Positions 1 to 11,900 of a stretch of DNA of 38,086 nucleotides are shown piece after piece. The notes beneath the pieces are model-generated. The model made no database searches, was not told where the DNA came from, and was given only the letters and a program-made list of their open reading frames with translations. Position 1 is the first letter of the stretch. Every line of letters begins with the position of its first letter. Source of the DNA: Silene noctiflora (lineage: Eukaryota > Streptophyta > Magnoliopsida > Caryophyllales > Caryophyllaceae); the NCBI GenBank assembly GCA_009801015.1, contig VHZZ01001340.1, forward strand, positions 88,901 to 126,986. Reading direction: 5' to 3'. The position numbers and the translations under genes were made by a program.

Positions 1-2354
1 TTCAGCTTCTTTTGCAAACTCCTTCACTTCTCTTCCTTCCTTCTTCTAGAATTCCGTGCTTTTTCTTCGTGTATTCCGTCATGCCAATCCGTGGTACTAT
101 TTTCCATCTCTTGTTCCACAAATGCCTTGTTTCTGCATTTAAACACCAAATAGCGGCAGTATCGATATTCTAATACAAATGACACCTTAATAACATAATT
201 AGCACGAAAAATGTATCAAAAGCAACAAAAAGGGAGTCGTAAAAGTGTATATAACTGAGGCTCATCAATAATTATAATTGCTATTCCTTCCGATTTTCGT
301 ATTTTGGTCGAAATTCCGGATATTAATAATAGTATTTGTGATTTATTAATTTTATAAATTAGTAATATTAATAATTATAATAGATAATATTTCCTAAAAG
401 ACTTGTGGAAATTCTATTTCTTCCCAAACTCTCTTCCTCTAATCTACTATAAATATCTTATGATATGACCTATTTTATTCATAATTCAAGGACGAGCTTC
501 ATAGTATTTTCAGATTTTATAAAGTCCTATTTTGCCTCATACGAGTAAGTTTATCAAACCGTCTTAGAATTTTAATTATTTCATCATTTTATATCGCTTC
601 AACTACATCGTCTTAACTCACTTGTTTAATCGGCTTTGCTTGAACCTAGACCGAACCTATTGACCTAGGCTAGGCTATGACCTCTGTGACCTAACCTGGC
701 CTAGCTAGAGCTGCCGTCGGCCGCCGTAGGAGTGGTTAATTGGGTGTTCAAGGGTGGTGGTGCTATGGGTGTGTCGCTTTAATTAGACACGGGTTTGGAC
801 CCTTTCGTGGACCCCTCGTGACCTGGGTTTATATAGGCTGGTACCTTGGGATTGGGTCGACCCTGGTGGTGACGTCAGTGGTGGCCGAAAATTTACTAAT
901 TGGTTTCGTTGCGGGTTTTCGGGTCGCAAGTTTAAGACGAGTTGTTTGTCGGGTTTGTAGGTCGTCATGGCAAGGGGAAGGTAGGGTTGAGTTTCTGGGT
1001 GGTAGTCGGCCAGATGGGTGGTGCTGTGGTGGTTAATGGTGGTGGTTCGTGGCTGTGGTGGTTGTTCTACGCGAAAACAGGGGAAGGGGAGTGCGTGTGA
1101 GGAACCGTCTTAAGAGGGTGGTGGTGGCTTGTGTGGTGGCGACGAGAGGAAGGTAACACCATCCATAGAACCACCGTGCGTCAGTGGTGGCAACGGTGGT
1201 GGCTAGAGTTGGTGTAGGGTCGTGTGGTGGTGGTGTCGTGGTGCTTTGTGTCACGGGTGAGAGGGAGGAGTTGTGTGTGTGTCGTGTTTGGGTAAGACGG
1301 AGTAAGGGTGTTGAGGGAGATGACGGGGCTGGTGGTGGCAGGGCACACCGTGGTGGTTGGCCCGTATGTGGGTGTTGTCGGGGTTGTTGAGCGTGGGTTG
1401 TGGGTGGTGTATGGTTAGTGTGATTGTATTTGTTTAGTTTTGTATTTGTTTAGTTTGTGTGTTGTTTTATGACGGTCTTAATTCGATATTTACGTAGCAA
1501 TAAATATAATAATATATGTTCGTATAATCATTTGTGAGACGGAGTTGGTAATCGTAATTAATTAATTAGTTTTGATTGTTGGTTTATAAGGCAAGTATAA
1601 TTGTTTAATTCATGGGACGATATTTATTGGTTATAATTATATAATGTGATGGGATGTATTCGTATTCGTAAATAATTATTTATTAGATAGTTATTTGACG
1701 GGTTTAATTATTTAATAAATTTCATATGATAATAATAATAAGTCGTAGTTAATGAATATAATTAATTATTATTGTTAATTGAGTAGCTAGTAATTGTTAT
1801 TATTATTTGCTTAAAGGTGACGGGTGTTGATTGACGAATATCTTTCATTTACTTTGCCCGGATTGCTATTTGGAGTATTTTGCTAAGAGGTAGGATATAC
1901 CTACTCAACTGTGCTTTAATATGTTTATTATGTTTATTATGTGCTAGTATGTTTACTTGTCATGATGTTTTGGTTGGATGGTTTATTGTATTGGATGATC
2001 GTTATGGCATGTGATATACATATATTGTTTGTTGATTGGCATGACATGCATTCATTTGAGTCGGATGTTGGAGATGTTTATGTTGTTTAGGCCCAGGCTG
2101 GCGCTGCTTTTGGCAGGCTTGACCCTGCTGTCCTCAGGTTTTATCCTGGTTTTAGGCCCAGGCTGGTCCTCAGGCGTTGTCCTGGATCTCAACGACGGTT
2201 GAGTTACCTCGGCCTAGGGAATGGCTGGGCGGGAGTTTCGGGATGTGATCACGGGGAGTATTGGAGTTGTGTTGGATGCGGAGGTGCATCGGTTGCATGG
2301 TCTCATATTTGCTTAGGAAGCCTAGCTAAAGGCTCCTGAATAAATGGGTGTTAC
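1..2354 (+). mobile_element. Probable LTR-retrotransposon-derived sequence (Ty3/gypsy-like LTR, left end not found)
   Basis: No gene is visible here. The block ends at 2354 with GGGTGTTACA, which looks like an LTR terminus ending in ACA, and sequence character changes sharply after it. A TATA-like TATAAATA lies near 450. A strongly G/T-rich, C-poor plus strand full of TGG units covers about 720-1430. A degenerate repeat of TTAGGCCCAGGCTGG (near 2087 and 2152) lies close to the right end. Long plant gypsy LTRs often look like this. I could not find a matching 5' TG end, a second LTR, a primer-binding site or reverse-transcriptase motifs, so it may be a solo or truncated LTR. Short open frames in this stretch look like chance. 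The class assignment is inference. Confidence 0.4.
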
Positions 2355-2469
2355 AAGGGGAATGAAAATTTATGTATAATTTATCATAGCACCCTTGGTG
2401 GTACTCAAAAATGAGTGCCACCGGGTAACATTATCTCATTTTCCTATGAGTTAATTGAGTTAACATATC

Positions 2470-2621
2470 AACCCAACTTGATTTCAACCATATAGATTAA
2501 ACTAGTTTGACACCCGTGCGTTGCAACGTGGTGATTAACTTAGTTATAATTTTGCATCCCATGTCTAATTTTGTTTACATACGATTAAAAACCCAACTTG
2601 ATTTCAACCATATAGATTAAA
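2470..2621. repeat. 32-bp perfect direct repeat flanking an 88-bp insert
   Basis: The 32 bases at 2470-2501 recur without mismatch at 2590-2621 (both contain ACCCAACTTGATTTC and end in TATAGATTAAA). The 88 bases between them carry the Helitron-like 3' terminus described separately. The repeat is much longer than a normal target-site duplication, so repair-mediated insertion or a local duplication is more likely than simple transposition. Confidence 0.7.
2502..2532 (-). mobile_element. Degraded Helitron 3' terminus (minus strand)
   Basis: On the minus strand a GC-rich imperfect hairpin (arm ACCCGTGCG on the plus strand at 2512-2520) is followed by six bases and then CTAG (2505-2502), with T as the next base. 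Hairpin, short spacer, CTRR and a host T is the expected 3' end of a Helitron. One arm of the hairpin has decayed. No 5' TC end or Rep/helicase coding is visible, so this would be a non-autonomous fragment. Confidence 0.4.
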
Positions 2622-2954
2622 TGGTTATTTATGTCGTGTTTGTGTCGTAAAACCCAACCCTAAATTTTGTGTCGGTTTCGTGTTGACCCATATACCTAAT
2701 AGGTCAAAATATCTCAACTCCGTCAGATTCGTATCATATTACCGAATCAAGTAATTATTTGCCATTTCTAGTAATAAGCAACTTCTCACAATTCAAGAAG
2801 GCATTCTTTTGGTGCCATAAATTTTGCTTAAGGCAGTACTGCCGTACTATCCGTCTTAAACAAGAATTTGTGCTCTTCCCGAGAATACCCGTAACAGGGA
2901 AATAAACCAGGCCTTACCCACCAAACTTCCACCAAAACACGAAAGCTCCCAACA

Positions 2955-5900
2955 ATGGCGCCTTTAACACTAACCCTCACCCACTCTCTTTCCTCCACAC
3001 CATCACCATTCACCACCATTTCCCGCCGTCTATGTCACTCCCGCCCAATTTCTCTCTCCTCTCCGTACCTCTGCCGTGACCTCGCTATCCGGACCACCGC
3101 GCGCCCGAACCTCATTCCAAGAACGTCGGCTTCCGCTTATGTTTCGGGTCCGGCATCCGATTACGCGGCCTCCGACCCTGAACCCGACCCTAAGCTCGAG
3201 GAGTTTCGAAGCGAGAGCGGTGAGGCGAAAGATGCGATAAGTTGGGGATTAATGTGGAGCTTGTTGCTTGAGCATAAATGGAGGATTGGTTTATGTGTTG
3301 GAGCTCTTTTTGGTGGTACTATTTGTACTCTTTGTATGCCTCTCTTGTCAGGTATACCTCGAGTTTCGTTACTATGTCGAGAATTGCATCGAATGACTGA
3401 TATCCAATTGTATGCCTCTCTTTTCGGATAGAGCCGGTTTCGGATATAACCTAAATGAACATAGAGAATTGCTTGATTGACGGTTTTTTCGTAAAGGAAA
3501 TTTCTAATTTAGTGAGTCATTTTACTCCCTGTATGCCTCTCTTTTCAGGTATACCTTGTGTACTTTAAAGTTTCTAATTTGGACTCAGTTGTGTTTTAAC
3601 ATCGAGAATTGCATTGAATGACGGTTATGCTATTAGAATGCTCGTTTTTTCAGATAGAGACAGAGAGAATTGCCTTGAATGACGGTTAATTTACAATATG
3701 AAAACGTCAAGTTTAGTTTACATGATTGTGATAGAGAACTAGTACTATAATAACGAACTAAAGCAAAATGAGTCATTTGACTGCACTGAAATGGCGGTAT
3801 TAAGTATGTTGATACTGTAGTTGTTGACTAATGTATGGTTTGAATGATCTAAATATGTACTTTTCGTTTGTGTGTAGAAGTAGTGAATATTAACGACGAT
3901 GGACTCACTTTTAAGTTAGTCTCGCCATAGTGCCATAACATTAGTTGTTAGTTAATGGTGTTGCTTAGTTTGCAAAAGACGGTGAGAAAGTGGAAGATCA
4001 ATGTAAGATTGCTAAGTATGTCAATGAGATTGTTTCACTCTGGGAAAGGGTGGAGGATAGATATAAGAGGAAAAAGATGCCAGCACCTTTGCTTCTCTTG
4101 CTTCCTTGCATGTACAGCGGTATAAACTATAAACCGATAAACACAAACCAAAATGAAAATGGATAGTTATTGGAACTTGGAAGGATTGTTAATTCATGTG
4201 GACATAGTTAAAGAAATCGATGATATTTACTCATTTTTGTTTATTTGATAGCCTGGTTTTAGCTTTAGCATTCTTTGATATGAAAGCTAAAACATGTTAA
4301 GTGAAAACTCAAACGGATTTTAGGTTAAAGGAAATAAGGATGTATCTTCATTTGCAAGACTAGTTACTCAAGGAAAAGGCTTCCGTCGTGGCTTCCCCCT
4401 AATCAAGAGTTAGGTCTAGAATTAGCCACTCGTGTGTTTGTCTTCGTGATTGTGTTATATAGGTTTTAAAGTGACTACTAATTTGCCCCTCTATGCGTGC
4501 TATGCCTCATTTCCACTGGCTTATTGGTCATTGTTTATGCAGGTAAATTTTTTGAGGTACTTACAGGAACAAGACCCGAGCCTTTGTGGAAATTAATGAG
4601 CAAAATTGCAGTTTTGTATGCATTAGAGCCAGTTTTTACTCTGATTTTTGTCATAAACATGAATAAAATATGGGAGAAGGTTATGTCTGTTTTAAGAGCT
4701 CAGATATTCAAGAGGATGCTCATTCAAAAGGTAATGTTGGACTGTTGGTTTATATGTATTTTTGAAACTATTCTGTCTGAATATTATGTTATGTAGTAGC
4801 TATTGAAACGTTCTTGTTCCTCTTTAAACAAAGGACAATGAATTAATTCTTACGTTGCAAGCGCAAAGGAAGGATTAACAGTGTTGCTCAGTAAGGTTTT
4901 TTTAGCTTGATGCAGTTTGAATTTATAGGATTTGTTATACCTGCTGTTTAAATACTCAGGAAAAAGCAATTAATGTCTTTGACATGTTTGGGTATTTGGT
5001 TTGGATGTACAGTTCAAAAGTAAACTTGCTTTGATATATAGTGCATTTGTCGAAGAACGTAGAATGATTAATTGTATTGCCAGATCGTTGTGATTTCCGT
5101 ACGCTTTAATCAAAACGTGTGCTAGTCAACACAAATTAGTTGAAGCATAAGATGCTCTCTGCGTGAGGGAAAAAAGGAAGTAGTGCGTTGGGGATTTACA
5201 AATTACAAAGAAGCTCTTGAGACTGCCTATTGTACCAGAAATTTTGAACTAGGTCCTATACAACACTTTTCCTCTAGCAGAGTAATTTATATTTAGGTTA
5301 TCATCGACCCAAGCTGATCTTCAAGCTAGACTAGTCAAAGGACCAGATTGACATGATTTAGGGTAACTGCATCATCCGAAGTGTGGCCTTTTCCTATAGA
5401 GGAACCCTATAAACTACCCCCTCTTATACTGTATAGGGAATATGTTGACGAAGATGATTGAATCCCTCTCAGTCCAAAAGCATCTAGATGGGTTAAGAAC
5501 TACAGGCATTTATAAAACAAACATGATTTTAGATGCAAATTATGTTGTAACCAAAGCTCATATTACTAGCTCAGTATGGTTTTTTTTTTTTTTTTTTTTT
5601 TTTTTAAAGTTTGTTCTACCAGGGACATTAATCATTCAGTATTACTAGTTCGGTATTCTGATTTTGCTTTCTTTTGCTGTCTGCAGATGGACTTTTTTGA
5701 CAGATACAAGGTACTTGATCAAGTTTTCATATTCTGGACTTTCTAGTTATTTTTTTTAGTTTAGTGAAGTAGAGCATTTATTGAAGGACACCATATTCTG
5801 GTAAATTCATGATGACATAGGCAATTTTGGATAATTATTTAAAATTCCTCATGTTTGCAAAATCTATAAAACGTTGTTCATAGCTCGTCTACGACTCCAC

Positions 5901-8900
5901 TCGGAGTGCTAGTAGGCTTTGGCAGTTTGATGTTTTGGATTCTCATGTTATTTATGTTTTCACACTTGTTCTGGGTGCTGTTCATCTCTATTCATACCCT
6001 TGTTATAATGCCCGTAATTTTTTTAATAAATATATATGTTTACTTTTACCTAAAAGAGTGAAACCTGGAGTTTGCTGAGGATTTTCAGACTGAAGCATGT
6101 TGAAAATTATAAAATTCAGATTGCTTTGGTTTTTGAATACTAAAATGTCAAAACATGGTTGCATTCGTGTTTGGGGGTTCAGTTGGCTCATACTCAAATT
6201 ACATCATCCCGTGTGGTAACAAAGTTTGGTCAAACCTAAGACGTCAGAGTGCTTTATATTTGAAATATTGAATTTAGTAGCATACAATGAACTTATATCC
6301 ATTACGTAAACCGAAGCAATCACATAACCTTGCAACAGTGTTTTGAAAAGCACATTTTATAGTTGACTTTTTCTTTGTTTTTCCCTTTTTTTTGTAACCC
6401 ACATTTCATAGTGATTAGTGAATTTGATTTGGTGAATTTTCATGCACTTCTTAATAGAAAGTAAGAGCCTTACTTCTAGAGTTAGCTTCATTTGGGTTGT
6501 TATACTAATTTTTTTCTTTTTTATTCCTTTTTTTCTTTCTGACTGCTGCACAAAGTTCTGTTTTTTATCAGAAGGTTATTTTCTGTTTGATACACCATTT
6601 CTGGTTTCCTAACTTTAGGTTGGTGAGCTGACTGGATTATTGACCTCTGATTTGGGTTCTGTTCAAGGCATTGTCAGTGACAATGTATCAAGGGACAGGG
6701 GATTCAGAGCACTCTCAGAGGCAAGTTACTCTTTATTAAATAGGATCCAATTTTATGCTTAATGTGTAACTTGTATCTGGTTTCATTAACTGAGGTGGTA
6801 CATGACCTGTTCCCTGTTTCCCCATGCTGGTTATAGGATAACAACATCTCAAAAAAAGGAATTTTATTAACGATAGATGTAATGAAATAGATTCCTTGTA
6901 ATAATTGAGTGGACAAATTGTAATTAATCGTAGGTTTTCACAGATCTTTGTGGAACTTTTACTTGGAATATGTGCTTCTTTCTGTATTGCTTTCAGTCCC
7001 TATCTATTTTTATTACTTGCTTAAGGATATTATATAATCATTCTGCTCAGGTTGTTGGTACTGTATGCATCCTGTTTGTTCTTTCACCTCAACTGGCACC
7101 AGTTCTGGGTTTGCTGATGCTTGCTGTCTCTGTCTCAGTCGGTAATTTTTCTTTTTATAAATCATTGAATTTCTTTTCCATATACAAATGTGACTCTCCC
7201 AATCCTGTGTGAGAATTGTGAAGCAACTTTTCGAAAGTGACAAGGATTTATTGAGCTGTGTTAATTCTTCATCCTGTACTATTCTTTTATCTTCTTTAAA
7301 ATATCAATAACTTTTATCATTGTTATAAATTATGTTCTTATCCATAGAATTTATCCCTTTGTAACTAGAGCATGAATACTGATTAGTACATAGCAATACA
7401 TCATAAAATGTGAGGCATCATTATTTTTTCCCCGTCGCTCGCCTCTTGTAGTAAGCTGATCTTTGAACCTTCAATTTTTCCCCATAACTAACTGAATCCC
7501 TTTTTTTCTCACATGTCTTGATGTGTGCACCCACTTATGTATCTCGTTTGTTTTAACCATCGTAGTTTAGTGTTCTGGTCATATTGTACAACCCGAATTG
7601 CTAGTCATTCACTTGCATCTTAAAACATTTTTTTAATTCATTGACAGGCTTATAAATTGTGAGATCCTGATCTGTCTCTATCTGTTATCTCACTTTTATA
7701 ATAGCCGTGTACAAGCGATCTACAATGCCAATCTTCAAAGCTCATGGGTTGGCACAGTCGTCAATGTCTGACAGCGTATCTGAAACAGTATCTGCAATCC
7801 GCACGGTGAGAATTCAACAATATTTGTACATCAAATACTTTTTATAATCTTATTTATATTGCCAATGGTCACCTAGGTCTTTTGATTTTGAAAGTGTATG
7901 CACTATTTTGCCTATGGGGTGACAGGCACCACCTAACTTTGTTGTACTAATTACATTCTCTTATATAATAACTTAGGTGAGATCCTTCGGTGGTGAAAAG
8001 CGTCAATTGTCAGCTTTCGCCAGCCAGGTAAGTTGGTTTGTCATATTTAAGATGATTGTATATATCCGACGAAACTAAACGAATGAATGACAAAGTTGCA
8101 AACTCTGACTGTAAAGTGAAGTATATTGAGCCAAATCAAATGCTGTAATCTATATCCAGTTACTCTAGTTTCTCTACAGCAGTAGGGTAGTCGTTCAGCT
8201 TTCCCGTAAGCATAAGGCAGTAGCCCCTTTGCATTTACTTGTAGGACTCAAAAACAACTTTTTTGTTTATGTAGGATGTTTAGTTGAGACACTTATTGTT
8301 TGAAATGCCAGATTCTTTCATATCAAGGTAGTGGCATTAAGCTGGGAACATACAAATCGATCAACGAATCATTGACACGTGTTGCTGTTTATGTGTCGTT
8401 ATTGACATTGTATTGCCTTGGAGGGAGCAAAGTTAAAGCGGTGAGGGGTCTTCAACACTCGGCATTCCTACTAATATGATTTGATTCTCAGTTTTACATG
8501 TGCATGTATGTTAATCTAAATATTTTTATACAGTGGGTTCTCTCTTTCTTTTCAGATAGTGCTTAAACTCTTTCAGTTTGCTACCTCCATCCCAAGTCAT
8601 TGTCCTCATGCTCCATTTGAATTTGCCACTCGGCCAATGTCATCTTTGAGCATTAGTTTCTCCAAATATGGTATAGATAAACAGAGTACGAAGTAAAATT
8701 TGCCATGTTTGATTTAGGAAAACTATTCTCATATTATAATTTTCAAAAAATAGTAACTATTGTTTACTCTAAAATAATAATAAGAGTCAACATCGCCTAG
8801 CCTCCAACTTTACCTCAGGACATTATAAATGGTATAGAGAGAGTAACATCTACTTGTGTTACTCATTCTTGATTTGTAACCCATCATTTGTGTCATTTCA

Positions 8901-11900
8901 TGATGGGTGAAGGTCTTATTTGGCATTTCATTCAGGACAGCAAGAGTCAATTATGTCCCTCTTGAGTCTTGAGTCGCACCGTAATTATCTTCTTGGTTGG
9001 TGTGGGAAGGAGTAGCAAATTCATTTGGGGGGAGTAAATTGGGGTGCTCAGCTGGTCAGCTGTCAAGACCTTTGTAAACAACAAACCATTAGAGTTATTG
9101 TTGATAAGATAAATCATGAAAAACAAAGACAAAAAAGGGTAAAAATTAGATTCACCGTATAGAGGTAGTTCTAAACTTCTAACAAAGAGGAATTGTTTGA
9201 AACTATGATGACTAATAAGAGTAATATTTTTAAATAAGCAAGTGCGTTATATCTATTGAAGGAATTTGTGATAAAAACAGGTAGGAAATGTCTTTTAAAT
9301 ATGCATATTTGTTTCCAGCGTTCTTATTTCCTGGCACTTGTATTTTTTGAGAATGTAGTGTATCTTGGCATAATGAAGTACATGTAGAAGTGGCTTTTCC
9401 TCTCTTTCTTTCCGATGAATTTTTCTAACTTACTGTTGAATGAAATGTGCAGGGTGAACTCGCTGTTGGAACTGTGGTTTCTTTTATAGGATACACCTTC
9501 ACCCTCACTTTTGCTGTGAGTTCCATTATTGAGTACTAACAAGTTGTTACTATTTCCCTCTAAAAAAAAAAAAAAACCAAGTTGTTACTATTACTTTAGC
9601 ACTTTCATTAAATAATCTCCCATGAGCCAATCATCATATTTATGATATGCAGGTTCAAGGCTTGGTATATACATTTGGAGATCTTCGTGGTGCTTTTGCT
9701 GCTATTGACAGGATAAATTCTATACTATCTGGTTCAGAAATCGATGAAGCTCTTGCCTATGGTTTACATAAACAGATTCGACCAAAAGACGCGGAAGATG
9801 AAAAATTTAAATTATTTACTGTCAATGGATTTGACGAGAACCAACGATTTAATAACCTGCATTACATGTCAAACTTGGGGTCATCAAGTGACGTGTCTAG
9901 CCTAGCTTGGTCTGGTGACATTTGCATTGAAGGTAAGTCTACATCTCCGTTTCAATTGTCGCATGCTGTGTTTTTTTTTTGGAGAATGAAGATGGTGATT
10001 TGATTTTTATTTGAAGGTAATTAGTTGGAGTTTAGCACTGTGTTCAATAGGATAAGTGTGAGAGCTAGATTAAGATGACTGGTTGTGGGCATGCCTTTTT
10101 CTAGCCCGTGTTTGTGTAAGTGGCACACCCCGGACGTCTCATTAATAATGGTCTTGAATACTGTAAGAAGAAGCAACATGATCTTTGTGACAGTCATGTA
10201 GAGTACTGGTTACTGAACAACATTTTTCTAAAGTCGACAGTGGCTCTCAGTTTTCTCTCGTGAAGAATCATTGAAAACCTTTTGTAGTTCAGTTCTTTTG
10301 GTAGTCAGCCTTTTGTCATACCAATGATTAGGATAAGACCTTCACTGTTCAGATATAAGACTTTGTCAGTCTTTTTACTCTTGTTTTAAAAAAAATTTAT
10401 TTCCATTCCCAATAGATTCACTAGTCTTTGAGATGGATCATGATGGAATAAGGAAAATGACTCTCTAGATGTTTGTGCATCCTTTATTATGAAATATAGG
10501 GAAATAACCGGTCTCTATTTTTTCAATTATACCTAAGGGAATGTTGTGCACATCAGAGCTCAGACCCCCTTATCTCCAATAGGTGGGAGCCCATAGATAC
10601 TAGGATAATGTCATCGTCGTCATTGTATACAACAACATCAGACCTTAATCCCAAAATGGTTTGGGGTCGGCTGACATGAATTGTCGTCATTGTATGTTTA
10701 TAAAAAAAGCTTGTTAGTTGTTTCTACGAGAATAGTTTATCTGCATGTATGGATGTCATTTAGTACATTTGAATATTTGATAATGTTGTATCTCTCTCTG
10801 CAGATGTGCACTTTTGTTATCCTTTGAGGCCAGATGTTGAAGTCCTTAAAGGTCTTAACCTTACATTAAAGAGTGGAACTATAACTGCACTTGTGGGCTC
10901 AAGTGGTGCAGGAAAAAGTACTATTGTCCAGTTGTTGGCACGATTTTATGAGGTACTGTGTTTTTCACTTTGTCAATATATTCTCCTTCATTTAAACTGG
11001 AAGTCATTGTATGAACCATGACGTAACCAATTCACAAAATATTGTACAGCCAACTACTGGTCGTATAACTGTTGCTGGAGAAGATGTTAGGACATTTGAT
11101 AAAACTGAATGGGCACAAGCTGTCTCCATAGTGAATCAGGTGTGAGTTATAACCTTTTTTTATTGGTGTTAACTGTTAAGGGGTCCGTAAGGGCTTTTTG
11201 ATGTTGACGGGTGCAGGTCATGAGTACCAGACCCAGTAGTACAACTATTTGATACCTTATGTGCTAAACTAGTTCACAAATGCTCATAAGTGTCACAATT
11301 ATCACACCCTTGATTTGTTTCCCCGTTACTTCTTTTATTGGTCTTTGTTTAGCTTTATTCCAATAAAGCAAATTGACGTGCTAATTTGTAAGTGCTTCTT
11401 ATAGTGCGAAGTAGCAGTCAGTTGACGATATATTCCATAAAGTCATAGACGGGAGCCTTTTAGGCACTGGGGCAATGTTGTTTGATGTTATTGCAATTTG
11501 AGTCTACGGTTAAGAATCCTACTATAGTATGATGAGAAACCTAGCAAGAATTTTGTGGTTACTCTTGCAGTCTTGCTGAAGATGAGACAATCCCTGTCAT
11601 TTGTTCACTTTGATCTTGTTTGCATTAGATAAGCCGGCATTTGAATAACATCTCATTTCTATCTTATGTTCATCCCTTCACTATAAATAAGTTAAAAAAA
11701 ACTGTTGTGCAGGATCCAGTGCTCTTTTCAGTGTCTGTTGCAGAAAACATTGCATATGGTCTCCCTGACAGTAATGTATCTAAGGATGACATAGTGAAAG
11801 CAGCAAAAGCTGCAAATGCGCATGACTTCATCATCTCACTGCCACAGGTTCATCTCATGTGAATATATGAGTCAAGTCACTTATCCATGATATTCTCATG

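Larger units (their letters stand above)
2355..2954. other. Intergenic region and ABCB28-like upstream/5' UTR
   Basis: No open reading frame of note. The left half holds the 32-bp direct repeat and Helitron-like end listed separately. About 2620-2740 contains 'gtcgtgtttgtgtcg...gtgttgaccc' text typical of degraded plant transposons. The last 60-80 bases are C/A-rich, as in a plant 5' leader, and run into a good start context (AACAATGGCG) at 2955. No convincing TATA box was found. Confidence 0.4.

Noticed and set aside
740-1390. Open frames in the G/T-rich block
   Set aside because: They follow from skewed base composition (Gly/Val/Trp/Cys-rich translations), overlap each other on both strands and show no domain.
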